DNA of 64,000 bases. It comes from ECT2AJA-110-A sp035399845 (GTDB lineage Bacteria > Planctomycetota > Phycisphaerae > UBA1845 > UTPLA1). The stretch is taken from contig DAOPJV010000014.1 of assembly GCA_035399845.1 (NCBI GenBank), forward strand, positions 49,450 through 113,449. Direction: 5' to 3'. Below are positions 16,875 through 25,585 of this stretch, one piece after another. A program made the position numbers and the translations under genes. A model generated the notes under the pieces. It was not told the DNA's origin. It ran no database searches and saw only the letters and a list, made by a program, of their open reading frames with translations. The first letter of the stretch is position 1; every line of letters starts with the position of its first letter.

Positions 16875-18302
16875 TCAGGCGGATGAGATCTGACGGGCGC
16901 CGAGCTGAAGCACGCGCGGCAATTCCTGCCGTGGCAGGCGCACATCCAGCTGGACGAACCCATCGATGTACCGACGGTCCAATATGTGACCGTGGCGGCT
17001 GAGGTAGGCGAGGAGTTTGCCGTTCGCGGCGGGCGCCTCCAGCGTGACGCGCGCGTACCGCCCCCGGAGCCGCTCGATGACGCGCTCATAGAGCTCGTCG
17101 ACGCCGGCGCGCGTGACGGCGGAGATTTCGACGGCCTCGGGCATGGCGGCTCGCAGCAACTGAATCTCGGAATCCTCGCCGAGGGCGTCGATCTTGTTCA
17201 GGACGTTGATTCGCGCCGTTTCCCTGCAGCCCAGCTCTTCCAGCACGCGATCCACGGCGCGCGCCTGGCCGACGGCGTCGTGGCTGCTGGCGTCGACGAC
17301 GTGCAGCAGCAGGTCTGAGTTAATCGTCTCTTCCAGTGTCGCGCGGAAGGACGCCACGAGATGATGCGGCAGATTTCGCACGAACCCGACAGTATCCGAC
17401 AGAAGCGCCGACTGGCCGCCTCCCAGATTCCAGCGACGCGTCTTCGTGTCGAGTGTCGCGAAGAGCTTGTCCTCGACGAGCGTCTCGGCGTCCGTGAGGG
17501 CGTTCATCAGCGTGCTCTTGCCCGCGTTCGTGTACCCGACGAGGCTGATCGTGAAGTGATCGCTGCGGGACTCGACCTCTCGCAGCTTTCGCTTGTCGAT
17601 CTGGGCAAGCTGCTCCTTCAGCATCGTCACGCGCTTCTGGACGATGCGGCGATCGATTTCGATCTGCCGCTCGCCGGGACCGCGCGTGCCGATGGCGCCC
17701 ACGGCGCCGGCGCTGGTGCCGCCACCCGCCCCGGCGATGCGCTCCAGGTGCGTCCACATGCCGCGCAGCCGCGGCGCCGTGTACTCGAGCTGTGCCAGCT
17801 CGACCTGCAGCCGGGCGGCGTGCGTCCGAGCCCGACTCGCGAAGATGTCCAGGATGAGCTCTGTCCGATCGATGACGCGCCGCTTGGTGATCTTCTCGAT
17901 CTCGCGGATCTGCGACGGCGCCAGCTCGTTGTCGAAAATGATCAGGTCGGCGGCCTTGTCCTCGACATAGTCCGCCAGCGCCTTCGCCTTGCCCGTCCCG
18001 ATGTAGGTCGAGGGGCAGACCTGCGGCCGCTTCTGGATCATTCGGCCCACGACATCGGCGCCGGCGGCGGAGGCGAGACCGGCCAGTTCAGCCAGCGGAT
18101 CGTAGCGCGTGCCTGCGATTTCATGCCCCGGCAGGAGCAGACCGACGAGAACCGCCCGCTCCGTCGCGACACTGTTTGTCTGTTTTTCGGGTAACAACGC
18201 TTGCTGACTTACCTGTCCAATGCGGCGGCGCCGCAACGGCGCGCGGCCTCTTTCCGATTGCGGGATTGTACGATCCGACCCACGCCGAAACAAACGGCGC
18301 AC
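16875..18302 (-). CDS. hflX: Ribosome-associated GTPase HflX
   Basis: HflX splits or rescues ribosomes under stress. The protein has the HflX N-terminal domain (TYIGTGKAKALADYV, IIFDNELAPSQIREIE, RVIDRTELILDIFASRA), a linker helix with LRGMWTHLER and the Gly-rich loop GTRGPGERQIEIDRR. The G domain follows: G1 GYTNAGKST, G3 DTVGF, G4 NKID. A C-terminal domain of ~60 residues completes it. The start is uncertain: the first ~35 residues from 18302 are Arg-rich and look untranslated, and real homology begins around EKQTNSVATERA. The family call is very sure. Confidence 0.92.
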   Translation of the reverse strand: MRRLFRRGSDRTIPQSERGRAPLRRRRIGQVSQQALLPEKQTNSVATERAVLVGLLLPGHEIAGTRYDPLAELAGLASAAGADVVGRMIQKRPQVCPSTYIGTGKAKALADYVEDKAADLIIFDNELAPSQIREIEKITKRRVIDRTELILDIFASRARTHAARLQVELAQLEYTAPRLRGMWTHLERIAGAGGGTSAGAVGAIGTRGPGERQIEIDRRIVQKRVTMLKEQLAQIDKRKLREVESRSDHFTISLVGYTNAGKSTLMNALTDAETLVEDKLFATLDTKTRRWNLGGGQSALLSDTVGFVRNLPHHLVASFRATLEETINSDLLLHVVDASSHDAVGQARAVDRVLEELGCRETARINVLNKIDALGEDSEIQLLRAAMPEAVEISAVTRAGVDELYERVIERLRGRYARVTLEAPAANGKLLAYLSRHGHILDRRYIDGFVQLDVRLPRQELPRVLQLGARQISSA

Positions 18303-18350
18303 AGTCGGCGCCGTTTCGGAATTCCCGCGGCGCCGCCGATATTCGTAGTG

Positions 18351-19223
18351 ATGGCCTCCTCACGATCAGCCAGGATGATCCAGTTTCCGGCTCGCGTGCT
18401 GGATCGGCTGCGCTGGGAATGGCGGGAATGGCATACGCCATCGCGACCCTCCTTCCAGCATGAAGAGCTCGATCACACCCTGCTGAAGTTGATTCCCTGG
18501 TCCGCCGACGAGCGTGTGCTCGACGTCGGATGCGCCCACGGCGTCTACCTCAGGGAACTTGCCGATCGCGGGGTCGCCGTGACAGGCCTCGATGTGTCTC
18601 GCGACGCGCTGCGACGGGCGCGGCTCGCCAAACGCCCGGTCATCGCGGCGTCCGGTGATCGGCTTCCGTTTCGAGACGCCAGCTACGACACGATCCTCTG
18701 CCACAAGACGATGTACCTCTTCCGATCGCCCGAAACGGCGCTTCGCGAATTCGCCCGTGTCCTCCAGCCCGGCGGTCGCCTGGTCTTCAGCACGTCCGCC
18801 ACCCGCACCCCCTACGCGCTCGCCCAGCGCCTGGCCGTGGGGCTGCTGGATCGGAAGGACTGGGCGGCCGGCAATCGCCTGGACGCCTGGGACTGGGTGC
18901 GCCGAGCGGAGGCCATTGGATTCGGTGACGCCCGCTTCTACTCCTGCAATCTCGTGGCGCCGATCGTGTTTCGCGTCTGCGATCGATGGATCATTCCAAA
19001 CGAGTGGATGCGCCGCTACGCGCGAACGATTCGTCAGATCGTCGGGACGAACGTCGATAGCAATCGCCCCAGCAGAATGGCACAGGACGTCTTTGTTGTC
19101 TTAAGGAAGCTTAAAACCAGAAATGACAACGCCTTAGCGACGCCAGTGGTCAGTGATTTGTCATGTAGCCCAGCAAATCCGAAATCTCAGGCAACTTGCC
19201 TGTGTGGGACTTGCTGTAAATGA
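18351..19223 (+). CDS. SAM-dependent class I methyltransferase
   Basis: About 290 residues from ATG 18351; ATG 18375 and GTG 18348 are alternatives. The Rossmann fold is visible: motif I VLDVGCAHGVYL, the acidic end of beta-2 in GLDVSRDALRRA, ASGDRLPFRDASYD before DTILCHKTMYL, and the post-motif LQPGGRLVFSTSA. This is the Methyltransf_11-type pattern; the substrate is unknown. The last ~35 residues are Cys/Ser-rich, overlap the convergent Rdx-like gene and look like read-through tail. The start is divergent from hflX and overlaps no essential part of it. Confidence 0.8.
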   Translation: MASSRSARMIQFPARVLDRLRWEWREWHTPSRPSFQHEELDHTLLKLIPWSADERVLDVGCAHGVYLRELADRGVAVTGLDVSRDALRRARLAKRPVIAASGDRLPFRDASYDTILCHKTMYLFRSPETALREFARVLQPGGRLVFSTSATRTPYALAQRLAVGLLDRKDWAAGNRLDAWDWVRRAEAIGFGDARFYSCNLVAPIVFRVCDRWIIPNEWMRRYARTIRQIVGTNVDSNRPSRMAQDVFVVLRKLKTRNDNALATPVVSDLSCSPANPKSQATCLCGTCCK

Positions 19224-19371
19224 GGTCACCGTTGAGTCGGACATCGAAAACGTCATCCGCCCCGTGCACGAGTTCCGGTTCGATGCCTTTCTGTTCCTTT
19301 ATGGCGGCCGCCAGCCGCCCCGCATGTTCCTGATAGATAGGTACTCGCCGAAAAACGATCGAGATCCGCAT
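19150..19371 (-). CDS. Rdx (SelT/SelW/SelH)-fold small protein lacking the redox CxxC
   Basis: 73 residues. The start at 19371 is favoured by GGGGAAGG about 6 bases upstream. The C-terminal half matches the Rdx signature well (DDVFDVRLNGDLIYSKSHTG followed by KLPEISDLL). The N-terminal strand RISIVF should be followed by a CxxC or CxxU, but reads RRVPIYQEHA with no cysteine. Neither neighbouring frame restores a CxxC, so a simple frameshift does not explain the loss. The thioredoxin-like fold may persist without redox activity. The family call is moderately sure. Confidence 0.6.
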   Translation of the reverse strand: MRISIVFRRVPIYQEHAGRLAAAIKEQKGIEPELVHGADDVFDVRLNGDLIYSKSHTGKLPEISDLLGYMTNH

Positions 19372-19524
19372 TCGAAACCTTCCCCAAGTGCACCGAAATG
19401 CCACCACCCATTGAGTTCACGATGACACTAAGCGTGTACCGTGGTTTCATCAACATCGGTTTCGATTGAATTCGGTGACCGGATTCAGATTCGACTTCGA
19501 GTTAACCGCCAACCGTATGGCGGA

Positions 19525-19545
19525 TTACACTATATCAAAGTGTAA
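19525..19545. promoter_or_regulatory. AT-rich inverted repeat, possible operator or weak terminator
   Basis: TTACACT-ATATCAA-AGTGTAA forms perfect 7-base arms in an unusually AT-rich stretch (about 19500-19590) between two minus-strand genes. It lies just past the stop of the M14 peptidase gene and upstream of the Rdx-like gene, so it could be an operator for the latter or end the former's transcript. Confidence 0.35.
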
Positions 19546-19593
19546 CAATAATCACACAATTATCGTAAGATTATCGATAGCATAGTGATGGCG

Positions 19594-21300
19594 TCATGGG
19601 CACGTCACACCCGCCAGAAGCGACGTGACGAAGTCGTTCACATCCGCCTGCGTCACCACGCAATCGTCATCAAAATCCCCCCGGGCGCGCTGGGCGCCGG
19701 ACGCCGCTTCACCCTCAATCAGCGCCTGCGAAAACGGGGCGATGTCGGCGCCATTCACAACGCAGTCATCGTTCATGTCACCCGCCAGAATCCCGCCGGG
19801 TGTGTCGGCGACCAGGCTGACTTCCACATTCACGGGCGTCCCGCCGACAACGACATTCATATCCTGCGTCTGGTACCCCGGTTTGGACACCCGAATCGTG
19901 TAGTTGTCGTTGGGCGGCACGAGGTAGGTCCATCGACCGAAAGGCAGGAACGTCATTCGCGGCAATTCGCCCGTGTCGTATGTGTAGTCGAGAATCGTCA
20001 CCTCGGCGTCCAGCGGCTCACAATCCGACGTCACATGGACATCGATCCGGGCCCCGCCGAGCCGCTCATACAGATAGCGCCATCCCGCGCGATTCCGAGC
20101 GACAATGCCCGCAACCAGCGAAAAGCTCGGCTGGAACGACGTCGTTGTCTCCACGATGAAGGGGTACGCCCCCTCATGTGCGTAATACCAGCTCGTGTCA
20201 TCACCGTTGACGGGACCGATCGCGATCGGCGAATTGACGGCGTAGGACACACCGTCCACGTCGAAAATCGCGTCACGCATGCCATGCATCATGGCGTCGA
20301 TGGCGTCATGCTCGGGCATTCGCAAATCCGGCGAGCCGGGATTGCACGCGTAGGGATAGTCGATGAATCGCCCGTAGGAGTGGTACGACACGACGATCGA
20401 AAATCGCATGATCTGCGATAACGCCATCATCGCCTGCGTCTCGGGCTCTGACGCGGCGCTGGCGCCGCGATAGGCGTCGGAGCACGTCGAGCCGCTGCTG
20501 CCGGATCCCCGTTCACAGACCGTACCGGCGCCCCACTTGTAGGGATAATTGCGGTTCAGATCGACGCCCGGATTCGAGGTCGTGCATACGGCGCGCAGGT
20601 TCTTGCGATGGTTCAGATCGCCCGCATGGACCCGCGCGCTGCCGTCGGGGTTCACCATCGGGATCATGATCGACTTGTAGTCGCGCACCCACGCGACAAT
20701 CTGCGGGTCGTTGGCCGCGTATCCATCCGTCAGCACGTCAATGGCGTCCGTGATGATGTGCGGTGTCACGACTTCGCGTGAATGGTGCAGACCGTTGAGA
20801 AGGACCGCGGGCTCGTCTTCCTCGTCGCCCGGATGATCGGAGATTTCGATCGCCCAGATGTCGCGTCCCTCTGTCGTCACGCCGACAGAGAACATTCGCG
20901 TGATGTCCGGATGATCGGCGACGACCTGGCTCAGAAACGCCTCGACCTCGGTCGGATCGAGATAGGCGGCGTCCAGCCCGGGACCACGCGGCCCCGCCCC
21001 ATCGCCGGCAAGCTCGCCCAAGACGAGATAGCCGGCCGCCACGGCGTCATCGAGCAGCGCATCGTCGCCAAACTCCGCGACGACGCGTCGCCCTTCCACG
21101 TCCACGCCGCATCGATCGACTGTGGCCCCGTGCTCGACCAGCCAGGCGATCGCCTCGCGCATCTCCGCCGCCGCGTCGGCGCGGATCTCCCCGGCCGGCA
21201 GTCCCAGCTCGACAGATCGCGGCCCATCCGCGAGCGCCGTCGAAACGGCCATCAAGACGGACGCCAACAGCGTCAACGCCGACACACAGAATCGAACCAT
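19594..21300 (-). CDS. Secreted M14 zinc carboxypeptidase with C-terminal dockerin-like repeats
   Basis: 568 residues with a signal peptide (MVRFCVSALTLLASVLMAV, cleavage near ALADG). GGAG precedes the ATG by about 5 bases. The M14 catalytic residues are visible: HHSRE (zinc His and Glu), VDLNRNYPYKW, SYHSYG (third zinc ligand) and FIVETTTSFQPS carrying the catalytic Glu. A carboxypeptidase-regulatory-like beta domain follows (~430-500). The last ~65 residues hold two dockerin calcium loops (DMNDDCVVNGAD, DFDDDCVVTQAD). It probably trims peptides outside the cell and may be anchored through the dockerin. It is full length for the family. Confidence 0.88.
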   Translation of the reverse strand: MVRFCVSALTLLASVLMAVSTALADGPRSVELGLPAGEIRADAAAEMREAIAWLVEHGATVDRCGVDVEGRRVVAEFGDDALLDDAVAAGYLVLGELAGDGAGPRGPGLDAAYLDPTEVEAFLSQVVADHPDITRMFSVGVTTEGRDIWAIEISDHPGDEEDEPAVLLNGLHHSREVVTPHIITDAIDVLTDGYAANDPQIVAWVRDYKSIMIPMVNPDGSARVHAGDLNHRKNLRAVCTTSNPGVDLNRNYPYKWGAGTVCERGSGSSGSTCSDAYRGASAASEPETQAMMALSQIMRFSIVVSYHSYGRFIDYPYACNPGSPDLRMPEHDAIDAMMHGMRDAIFDVDGVSYAVNSPIAIGPVNGDDTSWYYAHEGAYPFIVETTTSFQPSFSLVAGIVARNRAGWRYLYERLGGARIDVHVTSDCEPLDAEVTILDYTYDTGELPRMTFLPFGRWTYLVPPNDNYTIRVSKPGYQTQDMNVVVGGTPVNVEVSLVADTPGGILAGDMNDDCVVNGADIAPFSQALIEGEAASGAQRARGDFDDDCVVTQADVNDFVTSLLAGVTCP

Positions 21301-21423
21301 CCCACTCCACTTTCGAATTACGGGGATCCCCCGCAGCGACTCGCCAAACCTGAAGCGCTGTTACGCCCTTCATTCTACGAAAGCCGACGGTGTCATTCCA
21401 ACGGCCCATAACGAATCGGGCAC

Positions 21424-21459
21424 AAAAAAAGGCCGCGGCGTCCATCTGACGCCGCGGCC
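21424..21459 (-). terminator. Strong intrinsic terminator of the antiporter gene
   Basis: A perfect 12-bp stem GGCCGCGGCGTC / GACGCCGCGGCC (21431-21459, loop CATCT) is flanked on the left by AAAAAAA (21424-21430), which reads as a U-tract on the minus strand. It lies 36 bases after the stop at 21496. TTTTT at 21464 may let it work in the other direction too. Confidence 0.92.
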
Positions 21460-21495
21460 GTCGTTTTTCGAGTCGTCGCAGTGCCTCGTGAATCC

Positions 21496-22935
21496 CTACA
21501 GGACGAACAGAAACGTCACGAGAATGAAGGCCGGAATCAGGATCAGGCCGCTGAAGAGCATGTAGCCGAAGAAGCTGGGCATCTTCACGCCCTCGTGCTC
21601 CGCGATGCTCTTGACCATGAAGTTCGGCCCGTTGCCGATGTACGTGTTCGCGCCCATGAATACGGCGCCGATACTGATCGCGATGAGATACGGCTCGGCG
21701 ACCCCCGCAACGGTCGACATGCCGACGGCGGGCAGCGTCTTGGCGGTCTCGAAGAACACCACATAGGTTGGCGCGTTGTCGAGGCAGCTGCTCAGGATGC
21801 CCGTCGCCCAGAAGAACTTCCAGGAGGAGTCGATCCCAAGCTCGGGGCCCTTGGCGTTGAGGATCTCGATCGGCACCTGCATGCAGATGAAGATACCGAT
21901 GAAGAGGCAGGCCACTTCGAGAATCGCCACGTAGTTGAAGTTGTTTTCCTGGCGCAGACCGCCGGGTGTAAAGTAAAGCGAGAGCAGCACGAATGCGATC
22001 TGCACGAACTCGCGGCAGAATGTGAACGGTTCCCATCCACCCTCAATGCCAAGGAACGGCTTGCCGGGCGCCAGCGTGCCCGTCGCGAAGACGACACCCG
22101 CCAGGAAGATGAAGTTCACTTTGCCGCCGATGGAAATTCTGCGAACCTGCGTCTCGTCGCGCTGAATGTCGGGGAGCGTTTCCTTCTTGTAGGCCACGCT
22201 GTCCCAGAAGTAGTAGACCACGAGCAGCAGGACGATCACGAACGCCCACTCTTTCCAGAGGACCAGCGTCCACATGAAGGGAACACCCTTCAGATATCCC
22301 AGAAACAGCGGCGGATCGCCGATCGGCAGCAGCGTGCCGCCGATGTTGCTCACGATGAAGATGAAGAAGATCACGGTATGCACGACGTGCTTGCGTTCGG
22401 AGTTCGTCTTCAGAAGCGGCCGGATCAGCAGCATCGACGCGCCCGTCGTTCCGATCAGGCTCGCCATGACGCCGCCGATCGCCAGGAAGATCACGTTGGT
22501 CAGTGGATGCGCCGGGATATCGCCGCGAACACTGATGCCGCCGGAGATCACATACAGGCTGAAGAGCAGCGAGATGAACGGGATGTACTCCATCAGGGCG
22601 TTGCCAAGGACACCGACAGCCGTCGCCAGACCGGCGCCCGTCGTGAAATGCCCTTCGTGCTCATGGACATCCATCCCGGCGTGATGCAGGACGCCACCCA
22701 GCCAGTGATCGTGAACATGCGTCCCATCATGACGCATGAAGTAGTAACCCAGCGTGATCACGGCGAGCGCGACGGCAACGAGCAGCTTGTTCTTGTTGTG
22801 ATGCCACCAGTGTTCCGTCTTGTGGATGAGCGGCAGCACGGCAATGCACAGCAGCAGCGCCGCGAATGGCAGGACCCAGACGAGACTCGGAATCGTATGT
22901 TCGGTTCCGCCTGCGGCGGCTTCTGCGAGCAACAT
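21496..22935 (-). CDS. NhaD-type sodium:proton antiporter (ArsB/NhaD superfamily)
   Basis: 479 residues with about twelve transmembrane segments. The start at 22935 (MLLAEAAAGG) follows AAAGGACG about 7 bases upstream; a longer frame to 22998 lacks support. Family-like features are GTTGASMLLIRPLL, SNIGGTLLPIGDPPLFLGYL (the conserved NIGG..TPIGDPP-type loop) and the C-terminal block SSCLDNAPTYVVFFETA with GANTYIGNGPNFMVKSIAE. A His-rich loop (HDGTHVHDH, HEHEGH) sits near residue 80 and may bind metal or sense pH. It probably exchanges Na+ for H+ across the inner membrane. It is monocistronic with its own terminator. Confidence 0.85.
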   Translation of the reverse strand: MLLAEAAAGGTEHTIPSLVWVLPFAALLLCIAVLPLIHKTEHWWHHNKNKLLVAVALAVITLGYYFMRHDGTHVHDHWLGGVLHHAGMDVHEHEGHFTTGAGLATAVGVLGNALMEYIPFISLLFSLYVISGGISVRGDIPAHPLTNVIFLAIGGVMASLIGTTGASMLLIRPLLKTNSERKHVVHTVIFFIFIVSNIGGTLLPIGDPPLFLGYLKGVPFMWTLVLWKEWAFVIVLLLVVYYFWDSVAYKKETLPDIQRDETQVRRISIGGKVNFIFLAGVVFATGTLAPGKPFLGIEGGWEPFTFCREFVQIAFVLLSLYFTPGGLRQENNFNYVAILEVACLFIGIFICMQVPIEILNAKGPELGIDSSWKFFWATGILSSCLDNAPTYVVFFETAKTLPAVGMSTVAGVAEPYLIAISIGAVFMGANTYIGNGPNFMVKSIAEHEGVKMPSFFGYMLFSGLILIPAFILVTFLFVL

Positions 22936-23181
22936 AAAGCGTCCTTTACCTGTTCGGCGGCGACCGCAGCCGGATGATCTCTCCCAATTCATCGGCAAAA
23001 AGCGGCATGGCCTGATATTCGTGACGGACCGCGCGCGGGCGCAGATCCAGCCGTCGACCGCGCGTCGGCTGTCGGCCTCTAATTGCTTATCGGAAGCGAC
23101 GTTACGCTCTCCGTGTTAATACGACGTGTGCCACGGGTTGAACGCACGCGGGGCGGCGCTCGGAAAAGCGTCACATCACGC

Positions 23182-23210
23182 TTGACCACCGGCCTGTGTT
23201 TGGTTAATGT
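23182..23210 (+). promoter_or_regulatory. Possible sigma-70-type promoter upstream of the DUF1579 gene
   Basis: TTGACC (23182-23187) and TAATGT (23205-23210) are spaced by 17 bases, 126 bases before the start codon. The -35 is strong and the -10 weak. The remainder of the 400-bp divergent gap 22936-23335 shows no gene. Confidence 0.35.
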
Positions 23211-23335
23211 TCGGCCCCATCTGAACACCCGGGCGTGTTCCGCCCACAATTTCGCGTATGTCACGCGACAGCCCCGCCGTCACGCGGAGCTGATGGTTGA
23301 TTTCATCGACTGACCTTCGAAAGGAGCTCCCAACG

Positions 23336-23998
23336 ATGTCAAAGCAGACGCAACGCAGACTGGCTGTGGCCTCGCGCCGCCTCGTGGCCGCCCTCGCCCT
23401 CGTCGCTGTCACGGCCTTTGTCACGAACGCCGTCGTCACGAAGGCGGGCGATGAGCCCAGGAAGAGCAGGCACGAGGAAGAAATGGCTGAGTGGGTGATG
23501 GCGAACCAGAAGACGCCCATGCACGAGAAGCTCAAGCTGTTCGTCGGTGAATGGGACTGCAAGTGCACGATGTACGAAGAGGGCAGGCCCCCGCAGACAT
23601 CGAAGGCGGAGTCGGACGCCCATCTCGTCTACGACGGTCGCTACGTTCGCCAGTCCTACAAGGGCTCCTTCGACGCCCCTGGCCCTGACGGCAAGCCGCA
23701 GAAGTACACCTTCGAAGGCTACGGCGTCATCGGCTATGACACGATCAAGAAGAAGTTCGTGTCGAACTGGATCGACAGCATGAGCACCGGCATCTATGGC
23801 GAGACGGGTGAGTGGGACGAGGCCAACCATCAGTTCATCTTCCACGGCGAAATGACCAAGCCGAACGGCTCGACCTGCGTCAACAGGAGCACGCTCAAAT
23901 TCACGAGCAAGGACCGGTATGTCTTCACGATGGAGGAGAAGCAGGAGTCCGGCGCGTGGTCCAGGCACATGGAGATCGTTTACGATCGCGACGACTAA
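23336..23998 (+). CDS. DUF1579 family protein with N-terminal signal/anchor
   Basis: 220 residues. AAGGAG at 23321-23326 sets the start at 23336. An N-terminal hydrophobic segment (LVAALALVAVTAFVTNAVV) suggests export or a membrane anchor. The rest matches DUF1579: HEKLKLFVGEWDCKCTMY, the DGRYVRQSYKG strand, EGYGVIGYDTIKKKFVSNW and DRYVFTMEEK. This is a lipocalin-like beta-barrel family of unknown function, common in planctomycetes. It is monocistronic between a putative promoter and a clear terminator. Confidence 0.85.
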   Translation: MSKQTQRRLAVASRRLVAALALVAVTAFVTNAVVTKAGDEPRKSRHEEEMAEWVMANQKTPMHEKLKLFVGEWDCKCTMYEEGRPPQTSKAESDAHLVYDGRYVRQSYKGSFDAPGPDGKPQKYTFEGYGVIGYDTIKKKFVSNWIDSMSTGIYGETGEWDEANHQFIFHGEMTKPNGSTCVNRSTLKFTSKDRYVFTMEEKQESGAWSRHMEIVYDRDD

Positions 23999-24035
23999 TC
24001 GCGCGGATGGATCGACACCAGCGTGAGGGGAAAGC

Positions 24036-24072
24036 CGCCCCGATCGAGTTTTCCTCGATCGGGGCGTTATTT
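24036..24072 (+). terminator. Rho-independent terminator of the DUF1579 gene
   Basis: A 13-bp stem CGCCCCGATCGAG / CTCGATCGGGGCG with loop TTTTC is followed by TTATTTTTT. It lies 38 bases downstream of the stop at 23998. Confidence 0.92.
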
Positions 24073-24158
24073 TTTGTTCCGGGCGGGCCGAAATATCACG
24101 CCGCCACAGGGTAATATAGAGCCTGATTGGGCGCCCTTCGCCAGGAAAGTCACACGCG

Positions 24159-24887
24159 ATGCGCAACGACGAAGACAATCACGGCCTGATGGCCTCGATC
24201 CGGCTGGTGACCCGCAAGGAACGCGGGATCGCCGTCCGCGTCTTTCTGAGCCTTGCCGGCACCTGCGTGTTGATCGCCCTGGCGCTTCTGGCCGCGTACC
24301 TGCTGGCGCTGGCCCGATCCGATTACGACGCCCAACGCGGCTATTACTACTTCCGCGTGCGCGACGCCGATCTGGCGATCACGTTTGCCGCCGCCAGCGC
24401 CGCCTGGCTTGCCCTGCTCTGGTGGACGTGGCGTGGTCAAACCCGGTACGACAGCATGATCGGGCCCGTCGTCTGGACATGCGTCACGGCCGGCGCCGCC
24501 ATCACGCTTGGCGTGGCAATCGACGTCTTTGTCCGGCGCGAGGAGGAATTCCTCATCGGCGCCACGATCCTCATGGCCGTCGCCATGACGTTCGTCATCT
24601 GGATGCGATACGTCAATGCGATGATGAAAGGCAAACCCGTGCTGGGACACGATCGACAGGTCAACGTCACGTGCCCGCAGTGCGGCTATTCGCTGGTCGG
24701 ATTGAACGCCCTGCGCTGCCCGGAGTGCGGCGCGTCATTCACCATCGACGAACTGATTCGGGCACAGGGCTATCGCGGCGGCGAGACAACGCCGGCCGCT
24801 TCGCCGCGCATCGATCGCGACCCTGTCATCCGCCCGCCGGTCATCGCGGCGCCCGCGATGGAAGCGCACGATCCCGCGACTCAGTAG
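24159..24887 (+). CDS. Inner-membrane protein with C-terminal zinc ribbon
   Basis: 242 residues, preceded by AGGAAAG. Four transmembrane segments lie within residues ~25-150 (for example VLIALALLAAYLLALA and FLIGATILMAVAMTFVIWM). A cytoplasmic zinc ribbon follows at ~170-195 with two CPxCG knuckles (CPQCGYSLVGL, LRCPECG), then a Pro/Ala-rich tail. I know this ribbon style from planctomycete proteins, but its role is unknown. The stop overlaps the convergent sugar transferase gene by 7 bases. Confidence 0.7.
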   Translation: MRNDEDNHGLMASIRLVTRKERGIAVRVFLSLAGTCVLIALALLAAYLLALARSDYDAQRGYYYFRVRDADLAITFAAASAAWLALLWWTWRGQTRYDSMIGPVVWTCVTAGAAITLGVAIDVFVRREEEFLIGATILMAVAMTFVIWMRYVNAMMKGKPVLGHDRQVNVTCPQCGYSLVGLNALRCPECGASFTIDELIRAQGYRGGETTPAASPRIDRDPVIRPPVIAAPAMEAHDPATQ

Positions 24888-25585
24888 GCCCCCCGCATCG
24901 ACAGAACCGCCGGAATCGTCCGCAGCACGATCTCCAGATCGAGCTTCAGCGACTGATTCCGAATATAGAACACGTCGAGCTGCAGCCACTCCTCGTAGGG
25001 AATCTCCGTTCGACCGCTGACCTGCCACAGGCACGTCAGCCCCGGCTTGACAGTCATTCGCAGCCGCTGGAGCTTCGTGTCCGTCTTCGCCTCGTCCATC
25101 GGCAGCGGCCGCGGTCCGACGACGGCCATCTCGCCCTTCAGCACGTTGATGAGCTGTGGCAGCTCATCAATGCTCAGGCGTCGAAGCCATCGACCGACGC
25201 GTGTCACGCGCGGGTCATTCCGCATCTTGAAACAGGGCCCCGTCGGCAGCGCATTGAGGCTTCGGAACAGCTCCTTCTCGTCGTCCGCGCCAACGTGCAT
25301 CGTCCGCAGCTTGTACATCACGAAGGGCTCGCCGCTGAAACCCGCCCGCTTCTGCCTGAAGAAGACGGGACCACGCGACGTCAGCCTGATCGCGAGCGCC
25401 GCCAGCGCCAGCACGGGCATGGCGAAGAGCAGCGCCGTCGACGCAATGGCGATGTCGACGCATCGCGATGCGAACGCGTATATCCTCCGTCGCGCCGGAT
25501 ACCCGACGAACGACTCCTTCGCCGGCGCCAGGATGCCGCCGGTCGTCGTTCCGTGCATCACCGCATAGGAACCTAGTGTTGCCAA
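24881..25585 (-). CDS. Exopolysaccharide initiating sugar-phosphate transferase (Bac_transf, WcaJ/WbaP-like)
   Basis: 234 residues. It attaches the first sugar phosphate to undecaprenyl phosphate at the inner membrane. Conserved motifs are RGPVFFRQKRAGFSG, FVMYKLRTM, DELPQLINVLKGEMAVVGP and PGLTCLWQVSGR. One N-terminal membrane helix (ASTALLFAMPVLALAALAI) marks the short monotopic form, without the extra N-terminal helices of WcaJ. A TTG start at 25585 follows GGGAGG with good spacing; ATG 25558 is the alternative. It overlaps the upstream glycosyltransferase gene by 13 bases and is the last gene of the cluster. Confidence 0.92.
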   Translation of the reverse strand: MATLGSYAVMHGTTTGGILAPAKESFVGYPARRRIYAFASRCVDIAIASTALLFAMPVLALAALAIRLTSRGPVFFRQKRAGFSGEPFVMYKLRTMHVGADDEKELFRSLNALPTGPCFKMRNDPRVTRVGRWLRRLSIDELPQLINVLKGEMAVVGPRPLPMDEAKTDTKLQRLRMTVKPGLTCLWQVSGRTEIPYEEWLQLDVFYIRNQSLKLDLEIVLRTIPAVLSMRGAY

